Source of the DNA: Bacteroidota bacterium
GTDB taxonomy: Bacteria; Bacteroidota; Bacteroidia; Flavobacteriales; Flavobacteriaceae
Assembly (NCBI GenBank): GCA_018335575.1
Contig: JAGXRT010000032.1
Span: 1-64,000 of the forward strand
Length of the DNA stretch: 64,000 nucleotides
Direction of reading: 5' to 3'
Shown: positions 19,487-30,813 of the stretch, one piece after another
How the letters are laid out: each line of letters opens with the position of its first letter
Position numbering within the stretch: the first letter of the stretch is position 1
Notes under the pieces: generated by a model
Told to the model about the DNA's origin: nothing
Seen by the model: the letters and a program-made list of their open reading frames with translations, nothing else
The model's database searches: none
Made by a program: the position numbers and the translations under genes

Positions 19487-21577
19487 ATGGCAAGAGATTT
19501 AAGATATACAAGAAATATTGGAATTGCAGCGCATATCGACGCCGGTAAAACTACAACTACCGAGCGTATCCTGTATTATACCGGAGTAAGTCACAAAATT
19601 GGTGAGGTACACGATGGTGCAGCAACAATGGACTGGATGGAACAAGAGCAGGAAAGAGGTATTACCATTACTTCTGCTGCTACCCACTGTAAATGGACTT
19701 ATAAAGGTGAAGCCTATTCAATCAATATTATCGATACTCCTGGTCACGTAGACTTTACCGTTGAGGTAGAGCGTTCATTACGTGTATTAGACGGTATGGT
19801 GGCATTATTTAGTGCGGTTGATGGAGTAGAACCTCAGTCTGAAACTGTATGGAGACAAGCAGATAAATACCGTGTTCCTAGATTAGGATTCGTTAACAAA
19901 ATGGACCGTCAAGGAGCTGACTTCTTTAATGTTTGTAACCAAGTTAGAGAAATGTTAGGAGGAAATCCTGTGCCACTTCAAGTGCCAATCGGAGAAGAGA
20001 TTGACTTTAAAGGAGTGGTTGATTTGATTTCTAAAAAAGCAATCATCTGGAATGAGGAGGATATGGGAATGACCTTTACAGAAATTCCAATTCCGGCTAA
20101 CTTAACTGATGATGTTACCAAATACAGAGCTCAATTAATTGAAGCAGTTGCAGAATATGATGAGAAACTGTTGGAGAAATTCTTCGAAGATGAAGATTCA
20201 ATCACAGAAGACGAAATCATTGCAGCATTAAGAGCAGCAACCATTGATATGAGTATCATACCAATGATGTGTGGTTCTTCATTTAAAAACAAAGGTGTAC
20301 AAACGATGTTAGACGCTGTGATGCGTTATTTACCATCTCCAGTAGACGTTGAAGCAATTGAAGGAACAAACCCAGATACAGAAGCTGCTGAATATAGAAA
20401 ACCAAGTGTAAACGAACCGTTTTCATCCTTGGCATTTAAAATTGCTACTGATCCGTATGTAGGTCGTTTAGCATTCTTCAGAGTTTATTCTGGTTCGTTA
20501 GATGCAGGTTCATATGTGTTTAATACTCGTTCTGAGAAAAAAGAACGTATCTCACGTATTTACCAAATGCATGCTAACAAGCAAAATCCTATCGAAAGAA
20601 TTGAAGCGGGAGATATTGGAGCTGCAGTTGGATTTAAAGACATCAAAACAGGTGATACCTTATGTGATGAAAAACATCCAATTATTTTAGAGTCAATGTC
20701 ATTCCCAACTCCGGTAATTGGTATCGCTGTAGAGCCAAAAACCAAAGCCGATGTTGATAAAATGGGTATGGCCTTATCTAAATTAGCAGAAGAAGATCCA
20801 ACGTTCCAAGTTAAAACAGATGAAGCTTCTGGTCAAACAATTATTTCAGGAATGGGTGAGTTACACTTAGAGATTATTGTTGATCGTTTAAAGCGTGAAT
20901 TCAAAGTTGAAGTAAACGAAGGACAACCTCAAGTAGAGTACAAAGAAGCCTTAACAAAAGTATCAGCTCACAGAGAAGTTTACAAAAAACAATCAGGGGG
21001 TCGTGGTAAATTTGGTGATATCGTATTTGAAATTGGACCTGCAGATGAAGGTGTTGTTGGATTACAATTTGTGGATGAAGTAAAAGGAGGAAACGTGCCT
21101 AGAGAATACATTCCTGCTGTTGAAAAAGGATTCAAGATTGCTATGCAAAACGGTCCTTTAGCAAGCTTTACCATGGATAGTATGAAAGTTACGTTAAAAG
21201 ACGGTTCATACCACCCAGTAGACTCGGATGCACTTTCGTTTGAATTAGCAGCTAAATTAGGATACAAAGAAGCTTCAAGAAAAGCCGGTGCTGTATTACT
21301 AGAGCCAATAATGAAACTAGAAGTGGTAACACCAGAAGTAAATATGGGAGATGTTGTTGGTGACTTAAACAGACGTAGAGGTCAGGTTAACAACATGGAT
21401 GACAGAGCTGGAGCTAAAGTTATTAAAGCATTGGTTCCACTGGCAGAAATGTTTGGTTATGTAACTACACTAAGAACATTGTCTTCAGGTAGAGCTACAT
21501 CATCTATGGAATTTTCACACTATGCCGAGGCACCAAGCAATATCGCCGAAGCTGTGATTACTAAAGCTAAAGGTTAA
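19487..21577 (+). CDS. fusA: Elongation factor G
   Basis: 696 aa; [22 protein letters not shown]; full-length EF-G. Confidence 0.99.
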   Translation: MARDLRYTRNIGIAAHIDAGKTTTTERILYYTGVSHKIGEVHDGAATMDWMEQEQERGITITSAATHCKWTYKGEAYSINIIDTPGHVDFTVEVERSLRVLDGMVALFSAVDGVEPQSETVWRQADKYRVPRLGFVNKMDRQGADFFNVCNQVREMLGGNPVPLQVPIGEEIDFKGVVDLISKKAIIWNEEDMGMTFTEIPIPANLTDDVTKYRAQLIEAVAEYDEKLLEKFFEDEDSITEDEIIAALRAATIDMSIIPMMCGSSFKNKGVQTMLDAVMRYLPSPVDVEAIEGTNPDTEAAEYRKPSVNEPFSSLAFKIATDPYVGRLAFFRVYSGSLDAGSYVFNTRSEKKERISRIYQMHANKQNPIERIEAGDIGAAVGFKDIKTGDTLCDEKHPIILESMSFPTPVIGIAVEPKTKADVDKMGMALSKLAEEDPTFQVKTDEASGQTIISGMGELHLEIIVDRLKREFKVEVNEGQPQVEYKEALTKVSAHREVYKKQSGGRGKFGDIVFEIGPADEGVVGLQFVDEVKGGNVPREYIPAVEKGFKIAMQNGPLASFTMDSMKVTLKDGSYHPVDSDALSFELAAKLGYKEASRKAGAVLLEPIMKLEVVTPEVNMGDVVGDLNRRRGQVNNMDDRAGAKVIKALVPLAEMFGYVTTLRTLSSGRATSSMEFSHYAEAPSNIAEAVITKAKG

Positions 21578-21595
21578 TCTCATAATAATAATACG

Positions 21596-21901
21596 ATGAG
21601 TCAAAAAATCAGAATAAAATTAAAATCATACGATCATATGTTGGTAGACAAGTCTGCCGAGAAGATCGTGAAAACAGTAAAAAGTACTGGTGCTGTGGTA
21701 AATGGTCCAATTCCATTACCAACCCACAAAAAAATATTTACTGTATTACGTTCACCACACGTTAATAAAAAATCAAGAGAGCAATTCCAATTGAGTTCTT
21801 ACAAACGTTTATTAGACATCTATAGCTCGTCATCCAAAACGATTGATGCTTTAATGAAATTAGAACTTCCAAGCGGTGTTGAAGTAGAAATAAAAGTTTG
21901 A
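21596..21901 (+). CDS. rpsJ: 30S ribosomal protein S10
   Basis: [25 protein letters not shown]. Confidence 0.99.
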   Translation: MSQKIRIKLKSYDHMLVDKSAEKIVKTVKSTGAVVNGPIPLPTHKKIFTVLRSPHVNKKSREQFQLSSYKRLLDIYSSSSKTIDALMKLELPSGVEVEIKV

Positions 21902-21903
21902 TA

Positions 21904-21929
21904 AAGAACCCTGAATAAGGGTTTTTTAT
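21904..21929 (+). terminator. Terminator/attenuator-like hairpin between rpsJ and rplC
   Basis: AACCC-TGAATAA-GGGTT followed by TTTTA, inside a co-directional operon. Confidence 0.55.
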
Positions 21930-21969
21930 CGATGTAAACAAGTATTATAAACAAATTAATAAATATAAA

Positions 21970-22587
21970 ATGTCTGGGTTAATAGGAAGAAAAATCGGCA
22001 TGACTAGTATTTTTGACGAGAATGGGAAAAACATCCCATGTACCGTTATTGAGGCTGGTCCTTGTGTGGTTACCCAAGTCAGAACCGAAGAGGTAGACGG
22101 GTATAAAGCGTTACAACTTGGTTTCGATGACAAAGTAGAAGCACGCACTACAAAAGCGTTGCAAGGTCACTTTAAAAAAGCTGGCACTACAAGTAAGAAG
22201 AAACTAGTTGAGTTTAAATGGTTTGAAAAAGAGTACAATCTTGGCGATACCATTTCAGTAGATTTATTTGAAGAAGGTGAATTTGTAGATGTCATCGGAA
22301 CTTCAAAAGGTAAAGGTTTTCAGGGAGTTGTTAAAAGACATGGCTTTGCCGGTGTTGGGCAATCAACGCATGGACAACATAACAGGTTAAGAGCTCCGGG
22401 ATCGGTAGGTGCTTCATCATATCCTTCTAGAGTATTCAAAGGAATGCGTATGGCAGGAAGAATGGGTGGTGAACGTGTTACGGTACAAAACCTACGCGTT
22501 TTAAAAGTAGTAGCTGAAAAAAACCTACTAGTAGTTAAGGGATGTGTTCCTGGTCATAAAAATTCTTACGTAATTCTTCAGAAATAA
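21970..22587 (+). CDS. rplC: 50S ribosomal protein L3
   Basis: [32 protein letters not shown]. Confidence 0.99.
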   Translation: MSGLIGRKIGMTSIFDENGKNIPCTVIEAGPCVVTQVRTEEVDGYKALQLGFDDKVEARTTKALQGHFKKAGTTSKKKLVEFKWFEKEYNLGDTISVDLFEEGEFVDVIGTSKGKGFQGVVKRHGFAGVGQSTHGQHNRLRAPGSVGASSYPSRVFKGMRMAGRMGGERVTVQNLRVLKVVAEKNLLVVKGCVPGHKNSYVILQK

Positions 22588-23216
22588 TGAAAGTAGCAGT
22601 TTACGACATCACAGGAAAAGAAACCGGTAGACATGTTGAATTGTCTGACGAGGTATTCGCAATAGAGCCGAACAAACATGCACTTTACTTAGATGTAAAG
22701 CAGTTTTTGGCAAACAGAAGACAAGGTACGCACAAAGCTAAAGAAAGAGCAGAAATTGCTGGTAGTACGCGTAAGATTAAAAAACAAAAAGGTACAGGTA
22801 CCGCACGTGCAGGAAGTATTAAATCTCCTGTATTTAGAGGTGGTGGTAGAGTTTTTGGTCCAAGACCAAAAGACTATTCTTTTAAATTAAACAAAAATTT
22901 AAAGCGTTTAGCACGTAAATCTGCATTGAGTTTACAAGCTAAAAACAACAATATTTTAGTGGTGGAAGACTTCAATTTTGAAACTCCAAAAACTAAGAGT
23001 TTTGTTAATGTTTTAAAGGCGTTTGGGTTAGAAAATAAAAAGTCCTTATTTGTATTGAGTGATTCAAATAATAATGTATATTTGTCATCACGAAATTTAG
23101 AAGGTGTAAAGACTGTAAGCAACTCAGGATTAAACACTTACAGTGTAATGAATGCTAAAAAAGTAGTAATACTTGAAGGTTCATTAGAAGGAATTGAATC
23201 TAATTTAAATAAATAG
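22587..23216 (+). CDS. rplD: 50S ribosomal protein L4
   Basis: [33 protein letters not shown]. Confidence 0.99.
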   Translation: MKVAVYDITGKETGRHVELSDEVFAIEPNKHALYLDVKQFLANRRQGTHKAKERAEIAGSTRKIKKQKGTGTARAGSIKSPVFRGGGRVFGPRPKDYSFKLNKNLKRLARKSALSLQAKNNNILVVEDFNFETPKTKSFVNVLKAFGLENKKSLFVLSDSNNNVYLSSRNLEGVKTVSNSGLNTYSVMNAKKVVILEGSLEGIESNLNK

Positions 23217-23224
23217 GGAGTAAG

Positions 23225-23515
23225 ATGAGTATTTTAATTAAACCTATTATTACAGAAAAAGCTACAAGTCATAGTGAGTTACATAACCGCTATGCTTTTG
23301 TTGTTGATCAGAACTCAAATAAAATTGAAATTAAGAAGGCTGTAGAGCAAGCTTATGGAGTTTCTGTAGAGAAAGTAAGAACAATGAATTACCCAGTGGT
23401 TCGCAAAACCAAATACACTAAAAAAGGTTTAGTGGAGGGGAAAACTAGTGCTTACAAAAAGGCAATTGTTGAACTAGCAGAAGGTCAAAATATTGACTTT
23501 TATAGCAATATTTAA
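23225..23515 (+). CDS. rplW: 50S ribosomal protein L23
   Basis: [18 protein letters not shown]; operon position. Confidence 0.99.
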   Translation: MSILIKPIITEKATSHSELHNRYAFVVDQNSNKIEIKKAVEQAYGVSVEKVRTMNYPVVRKTKYTKKGLVEGKTSAYKKAIVELAEGQNIDFYSNI

Positions 23516-23532
23516 TACGAAACGATACTATA

Positions 23533-24357
23533 ATGTCAGTTAGAAAATTAAAACCAATAACACCAGGTCAGCGATTTAAAGTAGTAAATGGCTTCGACAC
23601 TATTACTACTGATAAGCCGGAAAAAAGTTTATTAGTTCCGAATAAAAGATCTGGAGGTCGAGACAACAAAGGGAAAATGACTATGCGCTACACAGGTGGT
23701 GGTCATAAGAAAAATTACCGTATTATCGATTTTAAGCGTAATAAGTACGGTATCCCAGCTACTGTTAAATCTATTGAGTACGATCCAAATCGTACGGCAT
23801 TTATTGCATTATTGCATTATGCCGATGGTGAAAAAACATACATCATCGCTCAAAATGGATTACAGGTAGGACAAACATTACTTTCCGGAAAAGGAATTTC
23901 TCCAGAGATCGGAAACACTATGTTCTTAAGTGATATTCCACTTGGTACAACCATTTCTTGTATCGAATTAAGACCAGGTCAAGGTGCCGTTATGGCGCGT
24001 AGTGCTGGTTCATTTGCACAATTAATGGCAAGAGAAGGTAAATACGTAACTGTAAAGTTACCTTCTGGTGAAACGAGAATGATTTTGAATACGTGTATGG
24101 CTACTATTGGAGTAGTATCAAATTCAGACCATCAGTTGTTAGTATCTGGTAAAGCAGGTAGAAGCCGTTGGTTAGGAAGAAGACCACGTACCAGACCAGT
24201 AGCCATGAACCCTGTTGATCATCCAATGGGTGGTGGAGAAGGTAGAGCTTCTGGAGGTCATCCAAGATCAAGAAACTTAATCCCTGCAAAAGGATATAAG
24301 ACTCGTTCTAGAACCAAAGCAAGTAATAAACATATTATAGAACGTAGAAAAAAATAA
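23533..24357 (+). CDS. rplB: 50S ribosomal protein L2
   Basis: [41 protein letters not shown]. Confidence 0.99.
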   Translation: MSVRKLKPITPGQRFKVVNGFDTITTDKPEKSLLVPNKRSGGRDNKGKMTMRYTGGGHKKNYRIIDFKRNKYGIPATVKSIEYDPNRTAFIALLHYADGEKTYIIAQNGLQVGQTLLSGKGISPEIGNTMFLSDIPLGTTISCIELRPGQGAVMARSAGSFAQLMAREGKYVTVKLPSGETRMILNTCMATIGVVSNSDHQLLVSGKAGRSRWLGRRPRTRPVAMNPVDHPMGGGEGRASGGHPRSRNLIPAKGYKTRSRTKASNKHIIERRKK

Positions 24358-24364
24358 TTGAGAT

Positions 24365-24643
24365 ATGGCACGTTCATTAAAAAAAGGACCTTACGTATTT
24401 CGTAAGTTAGAGAAAAAAGTTCAAGAAAATATAGATTCAGGAAAGAAGACTGTTGTTAAAACATGGTCTAGAGCTTCAATGATTATTCCTGATTTTGTAG
24501 GACAAACTATAGCAGTACATAACGGACGTCAATTTGTTCCGGTATATATAACTGAAAATATGGTAGGACATAAATTAGGTGAATTTTCACCAACTCGTCA
24601 GTTTAGAGGACATGCGGGTGCAAAAAATAAAGGTAAAAAATAG
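24365..24643 (+). CDS. rpsS: 30S ribosomal protein S19
   Basis: [19 protein letters not shown]. Confidence 0.99.
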   Translation: MARSLKKGPYVFRKLEKKVQENIDSGKKTVVKTWSRASMIIPDFVGQTIAVHNGRQFVPVYITENMVGHKLGEFSPTRQFRGHAGAKNKGKK

Positions 24644-24651
24644 TAGGAATC

Positions 24652-25059
24652 ATGGGAGCAAGAAAGAAAATTAAAGCTGATCAAAGAAAAGAAGCTAAAA
24701 AGCAGGTTGCTTTTGCTAAGCTTAACGGATGTCCTACATCACCAAGAAAGATGCGTATAGTTGCAGATTTAATCAGAGGCGTTCAAGTAGAAAAAGCCTT
24801 AGCAATACTTAAATTCAATCCAAAAGCAGCTTCAGTAAATTTAGAAAAGTTGTTGTTATCAGCAATTGCTAACTGGCAAGCTAAAAATGCAGATGCAAAT
24901 ATTGAAGATGCCGGATTACTTGTAAAAGAAATCACTGTAGATGGAGCAGGAATGTTAAAAAGATTAAGCCCAGCACCACAAGGTCGCGCGCACAGAATCA
25001 GAAAGCGTTCTAACCACGTAACTATAGTGTTAGGATCAAATAATTTAACCAGTAATTAA
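24652..25059 (+). CDS. rplV: 50S ribosomal protein L22
   Basis: [39 protein letters not shown]. Confidence 0.99.
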   Translation: MGARKKIKADQRKEAKKQVAFAKLNGCPTSPRKMRIVADLIRGVQVEKALAILKFNPKAASVNLEKLLLSAIANWQAKNADANIEDAGLLVKEITVDGAGMLKRLSPAPQGRAHRIRKRSNHVTIVLGSNNLTSN

Positions 25060-25068
25060 TCGAATAGC

Positions 25069-25785
25069 ATGGGACAAAAAACAAATCCAATAGGAAATCG
25101 TTTAGGAATTATCAGAGGATGGGAATCTAACTGGTATGGTGGAGATGACTATGGCGATAAAATTGCTGAAGATTATAAAATCAGAGAGTACGTAGGTGCT
25201 CGTCTGGCAAAAGCAAGCATATCCAGAATTATTATTGAGCGTACGCTTAAACTTATAACCGTTACTATCACTACTGCAAGACCTGGTATTATTATCGGAA
25301 AAGGCGGTCAAGAGGTAGATAAGTTAAAAGAAGAGCTTAAGAAAATTACGGGTAAAGAAGTTCAAATCAATATTTTTGAGATTAAACGCCCAGAGTTGGA
25401 TGCGATTATCGTTGCTCAAGGTATTGCTCGTCAAATTGAAGGCCGAATTTCATACAGAAGAGCAATTAAAATGGCAATGGCAGCCGCAATGCGTATGAAC
25501 GCAGAGGGTATCAAAGTGCAAATTTCTGGTCGTTTAAACGGTGCAGAGATGGCACGTTCTGAGCACATGAAAGAAGGAAGAATTCCACTTTCTACATTCA
25601 GAGCAGATATTGATTATGCACAGGCTGAGGCACACACTACCTATGGAAGATTAGGTTTAAAAGTGTGGATTATGAAAGGCGAAGTTTATGGTAAAAGAGA
25701 ATTATCACCGTTGGTTGGGTTAGCTAAAAAGCAAACCAAATCTGGTAATGCTCCGGCATCAAATAAACCACGTCGTAAAAAATAA
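25069..25785 (+). CDS. rpsC: 30S ribosomal protein S3
   Basis: [23 protein letters not shown]. Confidence 0.99.
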   Translation: MGQKTNPIGNRLGIIRGWESNWYGGDDYGDKIAEDYKIREYVGARLAKASISRIIIERTLKLITVTITTARPGIIIGKGGQEVDKLKEELKKITGKEVQINIFEIKRPELDAIIVAQGIARQIEGRISYRRAIKMAMAAAMRMNAEGIKVQISGRLNGAEMARSEHMKEGRIPLSTFRADIDYAQAEAHTTYGRLGLKVWIMKGEVYGKRELSPLVGLAKKQTKSGNAPASNKPRRKK

Positions 25786-25804
25786 TTTTAAAAATTAGAC
25801 GGTT

Positions 25805-26233
25805 ATGTTACAACCTAAAAGAGTTAAATTTCGTAAAGTACAGAAAGGCAAAGGAAGTTTATCTGGTATTTCTCAAAGAGGTCACCAACTTTCCAACGGA
25901 ACATTTGGTATCAAATCTTTAGAGCAAACATTTATTACTTCTAGACAAATTGAAGCCGCTCGTGTTGCTGCAACTCGTTATATGAAGAGAGAAGGACAGC
26001 TGTGGATTAAAATATTTCCGGACAAACCAATTACCAAAAAACCACTTGAGGTTCGTATGGGTAAAGGAAAAGGTGCTCCAGAATATTTTGTAGCTGTAAT
26101 TAAACCTGGAAGAATAATGTTTGAAGTTGGAGGTGTATCGTATGATATTGCTAAAGAAGCATTACGATTAGCTGCACAAAAACTTCCGGTTAAAACTAAA
26201 TTTATAGTTGCTAGAGATTACGATAATGCTTAA
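25805..26233 (+). CDS. rplP: 50S ribosomal protein L16
   Basis: [35 protein letters not shown]. Confidence 0.99.
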   Translation: MLQPKRVKFRKVQKGKGSLSGISQRGHQLSNGTFGIKSLEQTFITSRQIEAARVAATRYMKREGQLWIKIFPDKPITKKPLEVRMGKGKGAPEYFVAVIKPGRIMFEVGGVSYDIAKEALRLAAQKLPVKTKFIVARDYDNA

Positions 26234-26244
26234 TTGAGACAAAA

Positions 26245-26436
26245 ATGAAACAATCAGAAATTAAAGAATTATCTATAGCCGATTTGCAAGAGAAGCTTGA
26301 AGCATTCAAGAAAAACTATGCTGAACTGAAAATGGTTCATACCATTTCACCATTGGAAAAACCAATGCAAATTAGAACCATTAGAAAAACTGTTGCACGT
26401 TTAGCAACAGAATTAAAAAAAAGAGAATTACATTAA
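26245..26436 (+). CDS. rpmC: 50S ribosomal protein L29
   Basis: MKQSEIKELSIADLQEKLE; operon position. Confidence 0.98.
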   Translation: MKQSEIKELSIADLQEKLEAFKKNYAELKMVHTISPLEKPMQIRTIRKTVARLATELKKRELH

Positions 26437-26451
26437 TTGTTTTCAGTAAAG

Positions 26452-26709
26452 ATGGAAAATAGAAATCTTAGAAAAGAAAGAATTGGGGTAGTATCTAGTA
26501 ACAAGATGGACAAGTCAATTGTAGTATCTGAAGTTACCAGAGCTAAACACCCTATGTACGGTAAATTCGTGTTGAAAACAAAGAAATATGTTGCACACGA
26601 CGAAAAAAATGATTGCAATATCGGTGATACCGTTAAAATAATGGAAACTCGTCCTTTAAGTAAAACTAAACGTTGGAGATTAGTTGAAATCCTAGAAAGA
26701 GCTAAATAA
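26452..26709 (+). CDS. rpsQ: 30S ribosomal protein S17
   Basis: [25 protein letters not shown]; start set at internal ATG rather than track start 26437. Confidence 0.98.
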   Translation: MENRNLRKERIGVVSSNKMDKSIVVSEVTRAKHPMYGKFVLKTKKYVAHDEKNDCNIGDTVKIMETRPLSKTKRWRLVEILERAK

Positions 26710-26711
26710 TT

Positions 26712-27080
26712 ATGTTACAGACAGAATCAAGATTAATAGTAGCGGATAACACTGGAGCCAAAGAAGCTTTAGTAATTCGTGTTTTAGGAGGAACAAGAAG
26801 ACGTTATGCTTCTGTAGGTGATAAAATTGTTGTTACCATAAAAGACGCAACACCAAACGGAAACGTTAAAAAAGGTCAAGTATCCAGAGCAGTTGTTGTT
26901 CGTACTAAAAAAGAAGTAAGAAGAAAAGACGGATCATACATTCGATTCGACGATAATGCATGTGTTTTATTAAACGCAGCAGAAGAAATGAGAGGTACCC
27001 GTGTATTCGGACCTGTAGCAAGAGAACTTCGTGAAAAGCAATTCATGAAAATTGTTTCACTAGCACCTGAAGTGCTTTAA
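26712..27080 (+). CDS. rplN: 50S ribosomal protein L14
   Basis: [27 protein letters not shown]. Confidence 0.99.
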   Translation: MLQTESRLIVADNTGAKEALVIRVLGGTRRRYASVGDKIVVTIKDATPNGNVKKGQVSRAVVVRTKKEVRRKDGSYIRFDDNACVLLNAAEEMRGTRVFGPVARELREKQFMKIVSLAPEVL

Positions 27081-27093
27081 TATTTTTGAAAAG

Positions 27094-27402
27094 ATGACAA
27101 AATTAAAGATCAAATCAGGAGATAAAGTTAGAGTTATTGCTGGAGATCACCGCGGTGAAGAAGGTAAAGTAGTTAAAGTTTTAATTGCAGATAACAAAGC
27201 TATAGTAGAAGGAGTTAACATGATTTCTAAGCACACAAAACCAAGCGCAAGCAATCCGCAAGGAGGTATTGTTAAAAAAGAAGCTCCTCTTCACATTTCT
27301 AATTTAATGTTAGTGGAAGATGGAAAAACTACCCGAGTAGGTTACCGCACAGAAGACGGTAAAAAGGTTAGATTTTCTAAAAAATCAGATAAAGCGATAT
27401 AG
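27094..27402 (+). CDS. rplX: 50S ribosomal protein L24
   Basis: [22 protein letters not shown]. Confidence 0.99.
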   Translation: MTKLKIKSGDKVRVIAGDHRGEEGKVVKVLIADNKAIVEGVNMISKHTKPSASNPQGGIVKKEAPLHISNLMLVEDGKTTRVGYRTEDGKKVRFSKKSDKAI

Positions 27403-27956
27403 TGATGACGTATATACCAAGACTTAAGCAAGAATATAAGAGTAGAGTAATTCCAGCTCTTAAAGAAGAATTTGGATACAAAAACATAATGATGTTACCA
27501 AAACTTCAGAAAATTGTGGTTAGCAAAGGCGTTGGAGCTGCAGTGGCTGATAAAAAGTTAATTGACCACGCTGTGGAAGAATTAACTAAAATCACAGGAC
27601 AAAAAGCAGTATCAACCATTTCTAAAAAAGACGTGGCAAACTTTAAATTACGTAAAGGAATGCCTATTGGTGCAAAAGTTACCCTAAGAGGTGATAAAAT
27701 GTACGAATTTTTAGATCGCTTAGTAACTGTTTCACTTCCACGTGTAAGAGATTTTAATGGTGTAAACACTACCGGTTTTGACGGAAGAGGTAATTATAAC
27801 CTTGGAGTAACAGAACAAATTATTTTCCCTGAAATTGATATTGACAAAATCAATAAAATTTCTGGTATGGATATTACGTTTGTTACATCGGCCAATACCG
27901 ATAATGAAGCAAAATCACTTTTAAGAGAATTAGGTTTACCATTTAAAAAGAACTAA
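27402..27956 (+). CDS. rplE: 50S ribosomal protein L5
   Basis: [42 protein letters not shown]; start may be 27405. Confidence 0.99.
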   Translation: MMTYIPRLKQEYKSRVIPALKEEFGYKNIMMLPKLQKIVVSKGVGAAVADKKLIDHAVEELTKITGQKAVSTISKKDVANFKLRKGMPIGAKVTLRGDKMYEFLDRLVTVSLPRVRDFNGVNTTGFDGRGNYNLGVTEQIIFPEIDIDKINKISGMDITFVTSANTDNEAKSLLRELGLPFKKN

Positions 27957-27959
27957 GAA

Positions 27960-28229
27960 ATGGCTAAAGAATCAATGAAAGCCCGCGAGGCGAAAAGACA
28001 AAAATTAGTTGCAAAATTTGCTGCTAAAAGAAAGGAGTTAAAAGAAGCCGGAGATTATGAGGCGTTACAAAGCATTCCTAAAAACGCATCACCTGTACGA
28101 TTACACAACCGTTGTAAATTAACAGGTCGTCCAAAAGGATATATGCGTACTTTTGGGATTTCGCGTGTTACGTTTCGTGAAATGGCTAACCAAGGTTTAA
28201 TTCCTGGAGTTAAAAAAGCAAGCTGGTAA
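27960..28229 (+). CDS. rpsN: 30S ribosomal protein S14
   Basis: [50 protein letters not shown]. Confidence 0.99.
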   Translation: MAKESMKAREAKRQKLVAKFAAKRKELKEAGDYEALQSIPKNASPVRLHNRCKLTGRPKGYMRTFGISRVTFREMANQGLIPGVKKASW

Positions 28230-28237
28230 ATCAATAA

Positions 28238-28271
28238 TTGGTTTCAGGTTTAACAAATAGTTAAAAACCAA
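28238..28271 (+). promoter_or_regulatory. Candidate structured RNA element upstream of rpsH
   Basis: TTGGTT-[TCAGG bulge]-TTTAAC-AAATA-GTTAAA-AACCAA: 12 bp coaxial stem with a 5-nt asymmetric bulge, no T-run. Confidence 0.55.
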
Positions 28272-28289
28272 AACCGCAAAATTAAATAT

Positions 28290-28688
28290 ATGTATACAGA
28301 TCCAATCGCAGATTATTTAACAAGAGTTAGAAATGCTGTTAGCGCAGGTCACAGAATCGTAGAAATTCCTGCTTCAAATTTGAAGAAAGAAATTACGAAA
28401 ATCTTATTTGACCAAGGATATATTTTAAGCTATCAATTTAATGATGACAAAGTACAAGGTACCATCAAAATAGCCTTAAAATATGATAAATTAACGAAAG
28501 AACCGGTTATCAAACACATCGAACGTGTAAGTACACCTGGTTTACGTAAATATGCAGGCGCTTCAGAAATGCCACGTGTTTTAAACGGACTTGGAATTGC
28601 AATCGTATCTACCTCTAAAGGTGTTATGACCAACAAACAAGCTCGTCAGGAAAATATTGGTGGTGAAATATTATGTACCGTTTATTAA
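28290..28688 (+). CDS. rpsH: 30S ribosomal protein S8
   Basis: MYTDPIADYLTRVRNAVSAGH. Confidence 0.99.
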   Translation: MYTDPIADYLTRVRNAVSAGHRIVEIPASNLKKEITKILFDQGYILSYQFNDDKVQGTIKIALKYDKLTKEPVIKHIERVSTPGLRKYAGASEMPRVLNGLGIAIVSTSKGVMTNKQARQENIGGEILCTVY

Positions 28689-28705
28689 TATAAGAATTAG
28701 TAAAG

Positions 28706-29248
28706 ATGTCAAGAATAGGAAAAAACCCAATTAATATTGTAAACGGCGTTACCGTTACGTTAAACGATAACATCATTACCGTAAAAGGAAAATTGGGAGA
28801 ATTATCTCAAGAAATAAAAGATGTTACCGTAACAATCGAAGATGGTGTAATTACAGTAGAAAGACCTTCGGATGCTAAAGACCACCGTTCTAAACACGGT
28901 CTTTACAGAGCGTTAATCAGTAACATGATTCAAGGAGTGTCAACTGGATTTACCTTAAACTTAGAGTTGGTAGGTGTTGGATATAGAGCAAGTAACCAAG
29001 GAAACCGTTTAGAGTTAGCCTTAGGTTTTTCTCACAACATCATTTTTGAAGTTGCAAAAGAAGTAACTGTAGAAACTGTAAGTGAAAAAGGTAAAAACCC
29101 AATCATTAAATTAACTTCATTTGACAAACAACTTGTAGGACAAGTTGCGGCAAAGATTCGTTCATTCCGCAAACCTGAACCATACAAAGGAAAAGGAGTT
29201 AAATTTGTAGGAGAAGAATTAAGAAGAAAAGCAGGTAAATCTGCATAA
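28706..29248 (+). CDS. rplF: 50S ribosomal protein L6
   Basis: [18 protein letters not shown]...[24 protein letters not shown]. Confidence 0.99.
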   Translation: MSRIGKNPINIVNGVTVTLNDNIITVKGKLGELSQEIKDVTVTIEDGVITVERPSDAKDHRSKHGLYRALISNMIQGVSTGFTLNLELVGVGYRASNQGNRLELALGFSHNIIFEVAKEVTVETVSEKGKNPIIKLTSFDKQLVGQVAAKIRSFRKPEPYKGKGVKFVGEELRRKAGKSA

Positions 29249-29259
29249 TTTATTGTATT

Positions 29260-29613
29260 ATGGCATTATCAAAGCTTGAAAGAAGAACACGCATTAAGCA
29301 CAGAATCAGAAAAGTTGTTTTCGGAACTGCTGAAACTCCTAGACTTTCAGTATTTAGAAGCAACAAAGAAATCTATGCTCAATTAATTGATGACAACGCT
29401 GGAGCTACGCTTTTAGCAGTATCATCTAGAGATAAAGAAATTGAAGTTAAAGGCAACAAATTAGAGCAAGCCGTAGCTGTTGGAAAAGCAGTAGCTACGA
29501 AAGCTGTAAACGCAGGAATCACTTCTTGTGCTTTTGACAGAAATGGATATTTGTATCACGGTAGAGTAAAAGCTTTAGCAGACGCTGCAAGAGAAGCTGG
29601 TTTAAAATTTTAG
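29260..29613 (+). CDS. rplR: 50S ribosomal protein L18
   Basis: [31 protein letters not shown]. Confidence 0.99.
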   Translation: MALSKLERRTRIKHRIRKVVFGTAETPRLSVFRSNKEIYAQLIDDNAGATLLAVSSRDKEIEVKGNKLEQAVAVGKAVATKAVNAGITSCAFDRNGYLYHGRVKALADAAREAGLKF

Positions 29614-29619
29614 GATAAT

Positions 29620-30144
29620 ATGTTTCAAGATTATAAAAACGTAGAACGCGTAAAACCAAGTGGATTAGAGCTTAAAGACCACTTAGTAGCTGTAAACAGA
29701 GTTACCAAAGTAACTAAAGGAGGTAGAACTTTCGGGTTTTCTGCAATCGTAGTAGTTGGTGATGGAAACGGTGTAGTAGGTCATGGGCACGGAAAATCTA
29801 AAGACGTAGCTTCAGCAATTGCAAAAGCTATCGAAGATGCAAAAAAGAATTTAGTAAGAATTCCGATTATTGATCAAACATTACCACACGAACAAAAAGG
29901 TAAATACGGAGGAGCAAAAGTGTTTTTAAAACCGGCTGCTCATGGTACCGGGGTAATTGCCGGTGGTGCCGTACGTGCCGTATTAGAATCGGTTGGTGTA
30001 CATGATGTATTATCAAAATCACAAGGGTCATCTAACGCGCACAACGTAGTTAAAGCAACTTTTGATGCTTTATTGCAATTGAGAAGTGCGCAGTTAATTG
30101 CACAACAAAGAGGAATTTCTTTAGAAAAAGTTTTTAAAGGATAA
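29620..30144 (+). CDS. rpsE: 30S ribosomal protein S5
   Basis: [33 protein letters not shown]. Confidence 0.99.
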   Translation: MFQDYKNVERVKPSGLELKDHLVAVNRVTKVTKGGRTFGFSAIVVVGDGNGVVGHGHGKSKDVASAIAKAIEDAKKNLVRIPIIDQTLPHEQKGKYGGAKVFLKPAAHGTGVIAGGAVRAVLESVGVHDVLSKSQGSSNAHNVVKATFDALLQLRSAQLIAQQRGISLEKVFKG

Positions 30145-30157
30145 AATCAATAATACG

Positions 30158-30337
30158 ATGGCAAAAATACAAGTAACACAAGTAAAGAGTAAGATCAACT
30201 GTCCACAAAGACAAAAGTTGACTTTGGAAGCGTTAGGCTTACGTAAAATTGATCAGGTAGTAGAACATGAAGCTACTCCAGCTATCCTCGGAATGGTAAA
30301 TAAAGTTAAACACTTAGTTTCTGTTAAAGAAATTTAA
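30158..30337 (+). CDS. rpmD: 50S ribosomal protein L30 (absent from ORF track, 59 aa)
   Basis: Own translation: MAKIQVTQVKSKINCPQRQKLTLEALGLRKIDQVVEHEATPAILGMVNKVKHLVSVKEI*; operon position between rpsE and rplO. Confidence 0.97.
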   Translation: MAKIQVTQVKSKINCPQRQKLTLEALGLRKIDQVVEHEATPAILGMVNKVKHLVSVKEI

Positions 30338-30348
30338 TAATATTCAGT

Positions 30349-30801
30349 ATGAATTTAAATAACTTACAACCAGCAGAAGGATCTGTTAAGAAAGAAAAGA
30401 AAAGAATTGGTAGAGGCCAAGGATCAGGTAAAGGTGGTACTGCCACTAAAGGTCATAAAGGAGCTAAATCGCGCTCAGGATATTCTAGAAAAGTAGGATT
30501 TGAGGGCGGACAAATGCCTTTGCAAAGACGTGTGCCTAAGTTTGGTTTCACTAACATCAACCGTAAAGAGTATGTTGGTATCAATTTAGATAAAATTCAA
30601 GAGTTGGTAGATAATGGTAGACTTACCAATGAATTAACTTTTGATTTAATTGTTGAAAATCGTTTAGCAACGAAAAATGATTTAGTTAAAATTTTAGGAA
30701 GAGGAGAGTTAAAAGCTAAACTTAAAGTATCTGCCCACAAATTCACTGCAACTGCTAAAGCTGCTATTGAAAATGCTGGAGGAGAAGTAGTAACCCTTTA
30801 A
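30349..30801 (+). CDS. rplO: 50S ribosomal protein L15
   Basis: MNLNNLQPAEGSVKKEKKRIGRGQGSGKGGTATKGHKG. Confidence 0.99.
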   Translation: MNLNNLQPAEGSVKKEKKRIGRGQGSGKGGTATKGHKGAKSRSGYSRKVGFEGGQMPLQRRVPKFGFTNINRKEYVGINLDKIQELVDNGRLTNELTFDLIVENRLATKNDLVKILGRGELKAKLKVSAHKFTATAKAAIENAGGEVVTL

Positions 30802-30813
30802 GCTCTGATTTGA

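Noticed and set aside
20502-20690. Small ORF inside fusA in an alternate frame
   Set aside because: Fully contained in highly conserved fusA; no independent evidence. The same applies to the antisense ORFs within susC, ribosomal protein, eno, gltA and scpA genes.
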